Assembly: GCA_035547515.1 (NCBI GenBank)
Contig: DASZUS010000093.1
Span: 1 to 51,096 of the forward strand
Length of the DNA: 51,096 nucleotides
Origin: DASZTV01 sp035547515
GTDB taxonomy: Bacteria > Actinomycetota > Actinomycetes > JAFAQI01
Direction of reading: 5' to 3'
Position 1 is the stretch's first letter. Each line of letters opens with the position of its first letter. Of the stretch, positions 40,339 to 49,268 are shown in pieces. The notes below the pieces were generated by a model. The model was given only the letters and a program-made list of their open reading frames with translations. It searched no databases and was not told the DNA's origin. Made by a program: the position numbers and the translations under genes.

Positions 40339-41132
40339 ACCGCGACAGGTGCGGCGATCGCGGGATGGTGCTCGTAGCCGACGAGGTCGAGATCGTCGTA
40401 GGAGTAGCTGAACAGGGAGTCCGCGCGACGTACCTCGAGCTGCGGGAACCGGAACGGTTCACGGGAGAGCTGCTCGATGACCTGGTCGTGATGGTTGTCG
40501 TAGATGTGACAGTCCCCACCGGTCCAGATGAGCTCGCCGGGCTCGAGATCGGACTGCTGGGCGACCAGATGCACCAGCAGCGCGTAGCTGGCGATGTTGA
40601 ACGGCACCCCGAGGAACAGGTCGGCGCTGCGCTGGTACATCTGGCAGGACAGGCGGCCGTTGGCTACGTAGAACTGGAACATCATGTGGCACGGCGGCAG
40701 TGCCATCTCGCCGAGCGATGCGACGTTCCACGCCGACACCACCATCCGGCGGGAGTCGGGATCACGGCGCAGGGTCTCGAGCAGCTGGCTGATCTGGTCG
40801 ATCGAGCCGCCGTCAGGGGTCGGCCAGGAGCGCCACTGCACGCCGTAGACCGGACCGAGGTCGCCGTTGGCGTCGGCCCACTCGTCCCAGATCGTGACGC
40901 CGTTCTCGTGCAGCCACTTGACGTTGCCCTCGCCACGCAGGAACCACAGCAGCTCGATGGCGACGGACTTGAAGTGAACCCGCTTGGTGGTGATCAGCGG
41001 GAAGCCGGTGGCGAGATCGTAGCGGAGCTGGTGGCCGAAGATGCTGCGGGTGCCGGTCCCCGTCCGGTCCGCCTTGTGCACGCCGGTGTCCAGGACCAGC
41101 CGCAGCAGGTCTTCGTACTGACGGTCGACCAT
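40335..41132 (-). CDS. thyA: Thymidylate synthase ThyA
   Basis: Converts dUMP to dTMP with methylene-tetrahydrofolate. The 265-residue enzyme contains the catalytic Cys148 (ALPPCHMMFQFYV), QRSADLFLGVPFNIASYALL, WTGGDCHIYDNHHDQV and FRFPQLEV. AGGTGGAG lies a few bases before ATG 41132. It is first in a coupled thyA-folA-dapA-rnj operon. The FAD-dependent ThyX, which some actinobacteria carry between dapA and rnj, is not here. Confidence 0.96.
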   Translation of the reverse strand: MVDRQYEDLLRLVLDTGVHKADRTGTGTRSIFGHQLRYDLATGFPLITTKRVHFKSVAIELLWFLRGEGNVKWLHENGVTIWDEWADANGDLGPVYGVQWRSWPTPDGGSIDQISQLLETLRRDPDSRRMVVSAWNVASLGEMALPPCHMMFQFYVANGRLSCQMYQRSADLFLGVPFNIASYALLVHLVAQQSDLEPGELIWTGGDCHIYDNHHDQVIEQLSREPFRFPQLEVRRADSLFSYSYDDLDLVGYEHHPAIAAPVAV

Positions 41133-41222
41133 CTCCACCTCCCCCGCGTCACTCGCGTGCGGCGGCTCAGCCAGCCGCCCTGCCGACGTTACCTCGACGT
41201 CGAAGCGGGAACGAGATGCGAC

Positions 41223-41867
41223 ATGAACAGTGGACGTCTCGTTGCGCGCGTGGTCATCGGCGGGCTCTTCGTGGGCCACGGCCTTCAGAAGCTGCAGGCC
41301 AAGTTCGATGGGCCCGGCATAGAGGAAACCGCGAAGATGATGGACGGGATCGAGATGCGCCCCGCCAAGGTGCACGCCTACGCGGCTGGCGTGACGGAGA
41401 CCACGGGCGGCACGCTCCTGGCGCTCGGCGCGATGACGCCGCTGGCTGCCGCATCGCTCATCGGGACGATGATCACCGCCATCCGCAAGGTGCACCTCCC
41501 CAACGGCGTCTGGATCACCAACCGCGGCTACGAGTACAACCTGGTCCTGATCGCGGCCCTCATGGCGATCGTCGACGGCGGGCCCGGTCCGGTCTCGATC
41601 GACGCCCTGCGCCACAAGAGCCGGCATGGCCTGCCCGCGATGCTCGGAGCGCTCGGGCTGGGCGCGGCGGCGTCGACTCTCGCGATCGAGCTCGGCCGTC
41701 GCGGCGGGCTTCGCGACACTGACCGCCAGGTCGACGTCGCCGGGTACGAGGCGGGGCGGCAGCAGGAGGCCACTCTGCCCACCGAGGCACAGATGCCGCC
41801 CGCTCCGGTGCCGCCGATGCCCTCCGCGCCGATGACGCCGCTGTCGGATCCTCCGACCACGGCCTGA
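41223..41867 (+). CDS. DoxX-family membrane protein
   Basis: A 214-residue protein with the four-helix DoxX core: RLVARVVIGGLFVGHGLQKL, then GVTETTGGTLLALGAMTPLA, an IRKVHLPNGVW loop and LVLIAALMAIVDGG, with a further helix and a Pro/Met-rich tail (about residues 180-214). DoxX proteins are found in actinobacterial membranes and have been tied to redox stress, but the reaction is not known. The gene is divergent from thyA with a 90-base gap. Confidence 0.82.
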   Translation: MNSGRLVARVVIGGLFVGHGLQKLQAKFDGPGIEETAKMMDGIEMRPAKVHAYAAGVTETTGGTLLALGAMTPLAAASLIGTMITAIRKVHLPNGVWITNRGYEYNLVLIAALMAIVDGGPGPVSIDALRHKSRHGLPAMLGALGLGAAASTLAIELGRRGGLRDTDRQVDVAGYEAGRQQEATLPTEAQMPPAPVPPMPSAPMTPLSDPPTTA

Positions 41868-41890
41868 CCCGGTCGCGCACGTCGGCGGTG

Positions 41891-42235
41891 CTACGCCCAG
41901 CCGAGCTCGTGCAGCCGGTCGTCGTCGATACCGAAGTGGTGGGCGACCTCGTGGATCACGGTTACCCGGACCTGGTGGACGACCTCGTCGAGAGTGCGGC
42001 ACCGGCGCAGGATCGGAAGGCGAAAGATCGTGATCTGGTCCGGGAGCACCCCGGCGTACGCCGTCGTACGTGACGTAAGCGGCACGCCCTGGTAGAGACC
42101 CAGCAGGTTGGGTCGCTCAGCACCGTCCTCGACGGCGATCGCCACGTTGCGCATCCGCTTGCGAATCTCATCCGGGATGGTCGCGATAGCAGCCTCGACC
42201 AGCTCGCCGAACGTGTCCTCGTCGACGTCGATCAC
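41891..42235 (-). CDS. Zincin-like metallopeptidase-family protein
   Basis: A 114-residue protein with an intact zinc-metallopeptidase signature, HEVAHHFGIDDDRLHELG, in which both histidines, the glutamate and the third-ligand Asp are readable. This small family (PF06262 type) has an unusually short polypeptide for a protease. Start at GTG 42235. It is convergent with the DoxX-like gene. Substrate unknown. Confidence 0.85.
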   Translation of the reverse strand: MIDVDEDTFGELVEAAIATIPDEIRKRMRNVAIAVEDGAERPNLLGLYQGVPLTSRTTAYAGVLPDQITIFRLPILRRCRTLDEVVHQVRVTVIHEVAHHFGIDDDRLHELGWA

Positions 42236-42282
42236 CTCCCCAGTCTTGCTGACGTGATCGGCTCAGGCGCTACGTTTCGCGC

Positions 42283-42342
42283 ATGCACGCCGTGGTGAAT
42301 CGGCTCCGTCTCGCCTCCGGAAAGTTCGTCGCCCCGGCCTGA
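42283..42342 (+). CDS. Possible 19-residue leaderless micro-ORF
   Basis: ATG 42283 to TGA 42342 encodes MHAVVNRLRLASGKFVAPA. A TTGCTG (42246-42251) and TACGTT (42271-42276) pair sits six bases before the ATG, with an over-long 19-base spacer, so a leaderless transcript is conceivable. The frame has no Cys or codon runs that would mark a known attenuator. It lies 51 bases before the aminotransferase. It could be a regulatory leader or chance. Confidence 0.3.
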   Translation: MHAVVNRLRLASGKFVAPA

Positions 42343-42393
42343 CGTGGCGATTATCGGTTGGGCCCGTGGCGAGTTCTGCGAAACGATTCCTAC

Positions 42394-43539
42394 ATGGGCG
42401 ACGTCACCGACTGGCAGCTTGATCCCGAGGTCGCGTACCTCAACCAAGGCGCCTTCGGCGCGCTCCCGAAACCCGTCGCGATGGCGGCGGCCGAGCTGCG
42501 GCTGCAGATGGAGGCCAATCCGGCCGCCCTCCTGGCGCGCGACCTGCCGAGAAAGCTCGATCGGGTGCGCGAGATGGTCGCGGCACTGCTGAACGGTGAT
42601 CCCGCCGGCTCGGTCTTCGTGCCGAACGCGACCGCTGGCACCGCCGCCGTCATCGCCTCGCTCGAGCCGAGCCTCGCCCCCGGTGACGAGCTCCTCACGA
42701 CGGACCACAGGTACGGGGCGGTGACGGCACAGTTCGCCCGCAGCGCCGCCAAGTTCGGCACTGTCCCCGTCGTGGCGCACGTCCCGCTGGAGCTGAAGAC
42801 CTCTCGAGACGTCGTCGCCGCGATCACCGAGCGGATCACGCCGAGGACGAGGCTGCTCGTCGTCGACGCGGTCGCGTCGCTGTCCGGCTTCGTCTTCCCG
42901 GTCGCGCACATCGTCGCGGCAGCGCGTGAGCGCGGCGTACCGGTACTCGTCGACGCCGCGCATGCTCCGGGTCAGATCGAGGCGGACCTCGCGCAGATCG
43001 GCGCCGACTTCTGGGTCGGGAACATGCACAAGTGGATCTGCTCGCCGCGGGCCGCGGCCTACCTGCACGTCGCCGCCGAGTGGCGCGACACCATCCGGCC
43101 GCAGATCGCCTCGCACGGCTTCGCGGCCGGCCTCCGCGAGTCGTTCGACTGGACCGGCACGTTCGACCCGACCACGATCCTCGCAATCCCGGCGGCACTC
43201 GGCTTCTGGTCGACGCTCGGCGGCTGGGGCGAGGTACGTCGACGTCAGCGCGAGATCGTCGACGACGGCGCCAAGCGCGTCGCCGCCGCCCTTGACTCTC
43301 ACTCGCCGATCGAGGCGCAGTTCCGCGCCGCGATGCGGATCATCGAGCTGCCGGTCACGCTCGACGCTGAGGCTGCGCGTCGGGTCGAAGCCGCTCTCGC
43401 TGCAAAGGGCATCGAGGTCTCGCTGATGCCGCTGCACGACAAGAGCTGGGTCCGGATCTGCGGGCAGGTCTACAACACGCCGGACGACTATGACCGCCTC
43501 GCAGCGGCCCTGCCCGAAGTCCTACAAGCCGAGCAGTGA
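42394..43539 (+). CDS. Class V aminotransferase / isopenicillin N epimerase-like
   Basis: A 381-residue PLP enzyme of fold type I (cysteine desulfurase, isopenicillin N epimerase and related families). Seen: NQGAFGALPKPV at the start, FVPNATAGTAAV phosphate-binding loop, VLVDAAHAPGQIEADL with Asp187, and FWVGNMHKWICSPRAAAYLH with the PLP lysine Lys213. No active-site Cys loop of a desulfurase is evident. ATG 42394 gives the family start. Its end overlaps the convergent dapB by 18 bases. Substrate unknown. Confidence 0.88.
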   Translation: MGDVTDWQLDPEVAYLNQGAFGALPKPVAMAAAELRLQMEANPAALLARDLPRKLDRVREMVAALLNGDPAGSVFVPNATAGTAAVIASLEPSLAPGDELLTTDHRYGAVTAQFARSAAKFGTVPVVAHVPLELKTSRDVVAAITERITPRTRLLVVDAVASLSGFVFPVAHIVAAARERGVPVLVDAAHAPGQIEADLAQIGADFWVGNMHKWICSPRAAAYLHVAAEWRDTIRPQIASHGFAAGLRESFDWTGTFDPTTILAIPAALGFWSTLGGWGEVRRRQREIVDDGAKRVAAALDSHSPIEAQFRAAMRIIELPVTLDAEAARRVEAALAAKGIEVSLMPLHDKSWVRICGQVYNTPDDYDRLAAALPEVLQAEQ

Positions 43540-44262
43540 GTCGATCCCGACGGTCAGCCCGGGCTGCGCCGCGACATTGCGGACCGCGAGCAGCACCCCG
43601 GGCATGAACGACTCACGCGACAGCGAGTCGTGGCGGATCGTCAGGGTCTCGCCGTCGCCGCCGAGCAAGACCTCCTGGTGAGCGACCAGCCCGGCAAGCC
43701 GCACCGCGTGGATCCGCACGTCGTCGACCTCGGCGCCGCGCGCGCCGGCAAGCTCCTGCGTGGTGGCGTCGGGCGACTTCCGCCCGGCCCGCGCCTGCGC
43801 GATCAGCTCCGCGGTGCGCCGGGCCGTTCCGCTGGGGGCGTCCACCTTGTTCGGGTGGTGCAGTTCGACGATCTCGACCGAGTCGAAGTACGGCGCAGCA
43901 ATCGCCGCGAACCGCATCATCAGCACCGCGGCGATTCCGAAGTTCGGCGCGACCAGCACGCTGACATCCGGCGCGGCATCGAGCCGGGTGCGCAGGGTTG
44001 CCAGGCGCGCCTCGTCGAACCCGGTCGTCCCGACCACGCAGTGCAGGCCGTGATCGATGCACCACGCCAGGTTGTCCATCACGGCCGAAGGGGTGGTGAA
44101 GTCGACAACCACGTCGGCGGCAGTCAGCGCCGTACGGTCGTCACCGACGTCGATCGCAGCGACCAGCTCGAGATCGTCGGCCGCCTCCACTGCGCGGCAG
44201 ACCTCGCCGCCCATCCGCCCTCTCGCGCCGAGCACGCCGACCTTGATCTTCGGGGAGCTCAT
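43522..44262 (-). CDS. dapB: 4-hydroxy-tetrahydrodipicolinate reductase
   Basis: Second step of the diaminopimelate pathway after DapA. The 246-residue enzyme has the NAD(P)H motif VGVLGARGRMGGEVCRAV, FTTPSAV, GTTGFDEARL, the catalytic His/Lys segment ELHHPNKVDAPSGTA and the C-terminal SRESFMPGVLLAVRNV. The ATG overlaps the stop of the M16 protease gene (ATGA), as in other actinobacteria. Confidence 0.96.
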   Translation of the reverse strand: MSSPKIKVGVLGARGRMGGEVCRAVEAADDLELVAAIDVGDDRTALTAADVVVDFTTPSAVMDNLAWCIDHGLHCVVGTTGFDEARLATLRTRLDAAPDVSVLVAPNFGIAAVLMMRFAAIAAPYFDSVEIVELHHPNKVDAPSGTARRTAELIAQARAGRKSPDATTQELAGARGAEVDDVRIHAVRLAGLVAHQEVLLGGDGETLTIRHDSLSRESFMPGVLLAVRNVAAQPGLTVGIDSLLGL

Positions 44263-45593
44263 GCCGCGAACCGCCGCCCCGAGTCGTAGGGACCGATCAC
44301 GGCAAGCGACGTGGGTCGCGTGAACAGATCTGCCGCAACCTCCCGGACGTCGTCCAGGGTCACCGCGTCGATGGCGGCGATGACCTCGTCGACCGTCATC
44401 AGCTCGCCGTAGACCAGCTCGCTCTTGCCGAGCCGGCTCATCCGGGATCCGGTGTCCTCGAGACCCAGCACGAAGCCCCCGCGCATCTGACCGCGCCCTC
44501 TCTCGAGCTCCGCTGCGGACAGCTCCCCGCCGGCCACCAGTGAGAGCTCCTCGCGGCACAGGTCGAGGACCTGCTGGACCCGCTTCGGGTGACAACCCGC
44601 GTAGACGCCGAACATGCCGGCGTCCGCGTAGTGCGAGGCGAAGGAGTAGACCGAGTACGCCAGGCCGTGGCGCTCGCGCACCGACTGGAACAGCCGAGAC
44701 GACATGCCTCCGCCGACGGCCGCGTTGAGCACGCCGAGCGCGAAGCGTCGGCGGTCGGCGCGCGGCAGCCCGGCACAACCGAGAACGAGGTTCGCCTGCT
44801 CGGTCTGCCGGTGCTGCACGGTCGAGCCGATGGTGAAGGCCGGCGCTCGTCGCGCCGCCCGGGGCGCGGAGGGCAGCGCGTTGTCGTCGACCGGGACGTC
44901 GGCAAACGCCTTCTTGACCAGCCTGACCAGCTGGGCATGGTCGACGTTGCCGGCCGCAGTGATGACGAGCTGCTCCGGGCGGTAGCGCCGCCGGTAGTAC
45001 CCCGCAATCGCGTTGCGGCTCATCGCCTCGATCGACTCGACCGATCCGAGCACGGGCCGCCCGAGCGGATCAGTCGGCCACACCAGGGAGGCGAACGTGT
45101 CGTGGACGGAGTCGCCCGGATCGTCGTCGTGCATGGCGATCTCTTCGAGGATGACCCCGCGCTCGTTCTCAACCTCACCTGATGCGATCACCGATGACGT
45201 GACCATGTCGCAGATGACGTCGACGGCGATCGGTACGTCGACGTCGAGCACCCGTGCGTAGAAGCAGGTGTACTCCTTCGCGGTGAACGCGTTGAGCTCA
45301 CCGCCGACCTCGTCGAGGGCAGCGGAGATCTCCAGTGCGTCGCGACGACGGGTGCCTTTGAACAGCAGGTGCTCGAGGTAGTGCGAGGCACCCGAAAGCG
45401 ACGGGGCCTCGTCACGCGAGCCGACGCCGATCCAGACGCCGAAGGCGACGGACCGGACGCCGGGCACCGTCTCGGACAGCACCCGGACACCCCCGGGCAG
45501 AACGGTCCGCCGCATCACCCCGCCGTCGGGCGAGGTGAGCAGCGTCTGTGTCGAACCGGGTCGCTGCGCCCGTCCGGCGAGATCGACCGGCAC
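44259..45593 (-). CDS. M16 family zinc protease
   Basis: A 444-residue single-chain M16 (pitrilysin/MPP-like) protease. The inverted zinc motif HxxEH is in SHYLEHLLFKGTRRRDALEI, with the distal Glu in ENERGVILEEIAMHD, and the second half is the inactive-lobe repeat (RLFQSVRERHGLAYSVYSFA). The GTG 45593 is two bases after the pnp stop. The pnp-M16-dapB order is conserved (Rv2783c, Rv2782c, Rv2773c in part). The substrate is unknown, perhaps peptides or a processing factor. Confidence 0.93.
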   Translation of the reverse strand: MPVDLAGRAQRPGSTQTLLTSPDGGVMRRTVLPGGVRVLSETVPGVRSVAFGVWIGVGSRDEAPSLSGASHYLEHLLFKGTRRRDALEISAALDEVGGELNAFTAKEYTCFYARVLDVDVPIAVDVICDMVTSSVIASGEVENERGVILEEIAMHDDDPGDSVHDTFASLVWPTDPLGRPVLGSVESIEAMSRNAIAGYYRRRYRPEQLVITAAGNVDHAQLVRLVKKAFADVPVDDNALPSAPRAARRAPAFTIGSTVQHRQTEQANLVLGCAGLPRADRRRFALGVLNAAVGGGMSSRLFQSVRERHGLAYSVYSFASHYADAGMFGVYAGCHPKRVQQVLDLCREELSLVAGGELSAAELERGRGQMRGGFVLGLEDTGSRMSRLGKSELVYGELMTVDEVIAAIDAVTLDDVREVAADLFTRPTSLAVIGPYDSGRRFAA

Positions 45594-45595
45594 GG

Positions 45596-47812
45596 TTATC
45601 CCTCGGTCGAACCCTCGGACGAGGAGGCCTCGGCCGCATCGTCGAGCACCGGCACGAGCGAGAGCTTCCCGCGCGGGTCGATCTCGCCGATCTCGACCTG
45701 GACCTTCTGCCCGACCGCCAGCACGTCCTCGACGTTCTCCACGCGCTTGCCACCGGCGAGCTTGCGGATCTGCGAGATGTGCAGGAGACCGTCCTTGCCG
45801 GGCATCAGCGAGATGAACGCACCGAAGGTCGTAGTCTTCACAACCGTGCCGAGGTAACGCTCTCCCACCTCGGGCAGATGCGGGGACACGATCGAGCGGA
45901 TCGCGCGAAGCGCCGCTTCGGCCGCCTCGCCTCCGACCGCCGAGATGTAGATCGTCCCGTCGTCCTCGACCGTGAGGTCGGCGCCGGTGTCGGCCTGGAT
46001 CTGGTTGATGATCTTGCCCTTGGGCCCGATCACCTCGCCGATCTTGTCGACCGGGATCTTCTCGGTGATGATCCGCGGGGCGAACGGCGACATCTCGCCG
46101 GGCTCCGAGATGGCGTCAGCCATCACGTCGAGGATCGTCATCCGGGCGTCACGCGCCTGCTGCAGCGCACCTGCCAGGACCGAGGCGGGGATGCCGGTGA
46201 GCTTGGTGTCGAGCTGCAGCGCGGTGACGAAGTCACGAGTGCCGGCGACCTTGAAGTCCATGTCGCCGTACGCGTCCTCGGCGCCGAGGATGTCGGTGAG
46301 CGTCACGAAGTCGTCACCCTCGTTGATCAGGCCCATCGCGATGCCCGCCACCGGCGCCTTGAGCGGCACGCCGGCCGCCATCAGCGACAGCGTCGAGGCG
46401 CAGACCGAGCCCATCGAGGTCGAGCCGTTGGAACCGAGCGCCTCGGAGACCGCACGGATCGCGTACGGGAACTCCTCCTTGCTCGGGAGCACCGGGACGA
46501 GCGCCCGCTCGGCAAGCGCGCCGTGGCCGATCTCGCGGCGCTTCGGCGAGCCCACGCGACCGGTCTCACCGGTCGAGTACGGCGGGAAGTTGTAGTGGTG
46601 CATGTAGCGCTTGCGCGTCTCGGGTGAAAGCGTGTCGACGAGCTGCTCCATGCGCAGCATGTTCAGCGTCGCGACGTTGAGGATCTGCGTCTCGCCGCGC
46701 TCGAACAGGCTGGACCCGTGCACCCGCGGGACGACGTCGATCTCGGCGGACAGCGAGCGGATGTCGCGGACCCCGCGGCCGTCGATGCGGACGCCGTCCT
46801 TGATCACACGCTGGCGGACCAGCTTCTTGGTCAGCGAGCGGAACGCGCCGCCGATCTCCTTCTCGCGGCCCTCGAAGTCAGCGGCGACCCGCTCCTTGGC
46901 GAGGTCCTTGACCCGGTCGAGCTCCGCCTCGCGCTCCTGCTTGTCGGCGATCGTCAGCGCCTTGGCGAGCTCGTCGCTCACCGCGGCGGTGACCGCCTCG
47001 AGGACGTCGTCGCCGTACTCCAGGAAGACCGGGAACTCGCGGGTCTCCTTGGCGGCCTGGTCGGCGAGCTGCTGCTGAGCGGTGGCGATCGCGGCGAGGA
47101 ACGGCTTGGCGGCCTCGAGGCCCTGCGCCACGACCTCCTCGGTCGGCGCAACCGCGCCGGCGGCGACGAGCTCGATGGTGTGCTCGGTGGCCTCGGCCTC
47201 GACCATCATGATCGCGACGTCCCCGCCCTCGACCACGCGCCCGGCGACGACCATGTCGAAGACGGCACGCTCGAGCTCGGAGTACGTCGGGAAGGGCACC
47301 CACTCACCGTCGATCAGCGCGACCCGAGCACCGGCGACCGGGCCCGAGAACGGCAGCCCGGCCAGCAGCACGGAACAGGCCGCGCCGTTGATCGCGACGA
47401 CGTCGTAGAGGTGGTCGGGGTCGAGCGCCAGCACCGTCGAGACGATCTGGATCTCGTTGCGCAAGCCCTTGGCGAAGCTCGGGCGAAGCGGGCGGTCGGT
47501 CAGTCGGCAGGTGAGGATCGCGTCCTCGCTCGGCCGGCCCTCGCGCCGGAAGAAGGAACCAGGGATCTTGCCGGCGGCGTACTGGCGCTCTTCCACGTCG
47601 ACGGTGAGCGGGAAGAAGTCGAACTGCTCCTTGGGAGCCTTCGACGCGGTCGTGGCCGACAGGACCATCGTGTCGCCGTCGAGATAGGTGACGACGGAGC
47701 CGGCGGCCTGCTGGGCGAGCCGGCCGGCCTCGAAGCGGATGGTGCGCTCGCCGAGCGAGCACTTGAGGACCGCTTCGGCGCTGTAGGTATCGGTGTTGTC
47801 GGTGCCCGTCAT
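45596..47812 (-). CDS. pnp: Polynucleotide phosphorylase (GpsI)
   Basis: Degrades RNA 3'-5' with phosphate and can polymerise; in actinobacteria it also makes (p)ppGpp (GpsI name). The 738-residue protein has two RNase PH domains (RNase PH 1 near residues 10-150; the second with SMGSVCASTLSLMAAGVPLK and DILGAEDAYGDMDFKVAG), a KH domain (PVDKIGEVIGPKGKIINQIQ) and an S1 domain (GERYLGTVVKTTTFGAFISL and KDGLLHISQI). GGAGAG lies before ATG 47812. It lies 163 bases downstream of rpsO. Confidence 0.97.
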   Translation of the reverse strand: MTGTDNTDTYSAEAVLKCSLGERTIRFEAGRLAQQAAGSVVTYLDGDTMVLSATTASKAPKEQFDFFPLTVDVEERQYAAGKIPGSFFRREGRPSEDAILTCRLTDRPLRPSFAKGLRNEIQIVSTVLALDPDHLYDVVAINGAACSVLLAGLPFSGPVAGARVALIDGEWVPFPTYSELERAVFDMVVAGRVVEGGDVAIMMVEAEATEHTIELVAAGAVAPTEEVVAQGLEAAKPFLAAIATAQQQLADQAAKETREFPVFLEYGDDVLEAVTAAVSDELAKALTIADKQEREAELDRVKDLAKERVAADFEGREKEIGGAFRSLTKKLVRQRVIKDGVRIDGRGVRDIRSLSAEIDVVPRVHGSSLFERGETQILNVATLNMLRMEQLVDTLSPETRKRYMHHYNFPPYSTGETGRVGSPKRREIGHGALAERALVPVLPSKEEFPYAIRAVSEALGSNGSTSMGSVCASTLSLMAAGVPLKAPVAGIAMGLINEGDDFVTLTDILGAEDAYGDMDFKVAGTRDFVTALQLDTKLTGIPASVLAGALQQARDARMTILDVMADAISEPGEMSPFAPRIITEKIPVDKIGEVIGPKGKIINQIQADTGADLTVEDDGTIYISAVGGEAAEAALRAIRSIVSPHLPEVGERYLGTVVKTTTFGAFISLMPGKDGLLHISQIRKLAGGKRVENVEDVLAVGQKVQVEIGEIDPRGKLSLVPVLDDAAEASSSEGSTEG

Positions 47813-47975
47813 GGGCTCTCCGTTCGGTTCGGCACGTAGGGCGCGAGTCCGACGGGCCCGGTCATCGATCGAAGCGGACGGGCTGGGTGTATCGATCCCA
47901 ATGTCCGGCCGCCACTACCGAGGACCGAGGCTCGCGTCTTTCGAACTCTTCGTGCGGGTTCGGTGTCGGACCGGG

Positions 47976-48245
47976 CTATCGGCGAAGGCCGAGTCGCTCG
48001 ATCAATGCGCGGTAGCGCTGGACGTCCACACTCTCCAGGTAGCGCAGCATCCGCCGGCGACGGCCGACGAGCAGCAGCAGTCCCCGCTGGGTGTGGAAGT
48101 CGTGCTTGTGAGCCTTCATGTGCTCGGTGAGGTCGGAGATCCGCCGAGTCAGCAGTGCGATCTGGACCTCGGGCGAGCCGGTGTCACCTTCGCTGGTGGC
48201 GTGCTCGCTGATGATCTGTTGCTTGACGGCTGCGTCGAGCGGCAA
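47976..48245 (-). CDS. rpsO: Ribosomal protein S15
   Basis: An 89-residue protein of the small subunit that binds the central domain of 16S rRNA. GDTGSPEVQIALLTRRISDL, EHMKAHKHDFHTQRGLLLLV and GRRRRMLRYLESVDVQRYRA are textbook S15. The start is TTG 48245, seven bases after AGGAG. The next gene, pnp, is 163 bases downstream, the usual rpsO-pnp pair. The leader carries a promoter and could be bound by S15. Confidence 0.97.
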   Translation of the reverse strand: MPLDAAVKQQIISEHATSEGDTGSPEVQIALLTRRISDLTEHMKAHKHDFHTQRGLLLLVGRRRRMLRYLESVDVQRYRALIERLGLRR

Positions 48246-48341
48246 AGTGAATCTCCTGATTGATCAGCCCGCAGGGTTGCACCACAGGGGCAGACTCTTG
48301 TGACCTGGCAAGTGTAGCCGACTGAGTCACACCCGTGTCAG
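48246..48341 (-). promoter_or_regulatory. rpsO promoter and leader, possible S15 autoregulation
   Basis: On the minus strand CTGACA (48341-48336) and TACACT (48316-48311) make a weak promoter with a 19-base spacer. The roughly 60-base leader then has GCCC/GGGC pairing and a CTGA-TCAA-TCAG hairpin that abuts the AGGAG ribosome site. S15 controls its own mRNA in many bacteria; structural match to a known leader was not tested. Confidence 0.4.
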
Positions 48342-48354
48342 TTGAGCGTGGCGG

Positions 48355-49251
48355 TCAGCCGAGCATGGTCCGCGTGGTGTCGACGTCGCGGTGCATCTGG
48401 TCGATGAGCGCCTCCACGCCGGAGAACCGTTCCATGCCGCGCAGCCGGTTCGCGAACTCGACCACCACGTGCTCGTCGTACAGGTCGAGGTCGTGGCCGA
48501 CGTCGATGGCGTAGGCCTCGACCCGTCGCTCGACCCCGTCGAAGGTCGGGTTGGTCCCGACGCTGATCGCGGCCTTGATCCGCTGGCCGTCGGCGCGGGT
48601 CAGCCACCCGGCGTAGACGCCGTCCTGGGGCACCGCGATCACCTCGTCTACCGCGACGTTCGCCGTCGGGAAGCCGAGCGCGCGTCCTCGCGCGTCACCG
48701 CGCACCACCGGCCCCTCGACGAGATGCAGCCGGCCGAGAGCCGATGCCGCCGCCTCGACGTCCCCGTGCACGATGTAGTCACGGACCATAGTCGAGGAGA
48801 CCGTGCCGCCCTCCGTGAGCAGCGGCACGTCGTCGACCGCGAGGCTGTGCTTGCGAAGCAGGTCGACGTCACCCGAGGCGCGATGCCCAAACCTGAAATT
48901 GCGGCCGACCACGATCTGCACCGCCGACAGCTTCCCGACCAGCACCCGCTCGACGAACTCGTCCGCCGACAGCAGCGACAACTCGCGGGTGAACTCGAGC
49001 ACCTCGACCTCGTCCGCGCCGTGGCGATGCAGCAGGTCGAGGCGGCGTTCCAGCGTGGTGATCATCGGCGGGACATGCTTGGGCGCGAGGATCGCGGTCG
49101 GGTGTGGGTGAAAGGTGACGACGACAACCCGCGCGTCCCGCTCCTTCGCGGCAACGACGGCATGCTGCAGGACGCGCTGGTGACCGCGGTGGACACCGTC
49201 GAACACCCCTATCGGGACGACGCTGCGCCCTATCGACTCCTCCGCGCTCAC
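48355..49251 (-). CDS. ribF: Bifunctional riboflavin kinase / FAD synthetase
   Basis: Phosphorylates riboflavin to FMN and adenylates it to FAD. The 298-residue protein has the adenylyltransferase domain first (IGVFDGVHRGHQRVLQH, VVTFHPHPTAIL, VVGRNFRFGHRASGDVD) and the riboflavin kinase domain after it (VVRGDARGRALGFPTANVAV, GVYAGWLTRADGQ and ISVGTNPTFDG). GTG 49251 gives the standard N-terminus. It is 17 bases after truB; the truB-ribF order is conserved. Confidence 0.95.
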   Translation of the reverse strand: MSAEESIGRSVVPIGVFDGVHRGHQRVLQHAVVAAKERDARVVVVTFHPHPTAILAPKHVPPMITTLERRLDLLHRHGADEVEVLEFTRELSLLSADEFVERVLVGKLSAVQIVVGRNFRFGHRASGDVDLLRKHSLAVDDVPLLTEGGTVSSTMVRDYIVHGDVEAAASALGRLHLVEGPVVRGDARGRALGFPTANVAVDEVIAVPQDGVYAGWLTRADGQRIKAAISVGTNPTFDGVERRVEAYAIDVGHDLDLYDEHVVVEFANRLRGMERFSGVEALIDQMHRDVDTTRTMLG

Positions 49252-49268
49252 GGCAACAGTCTGCCTGG

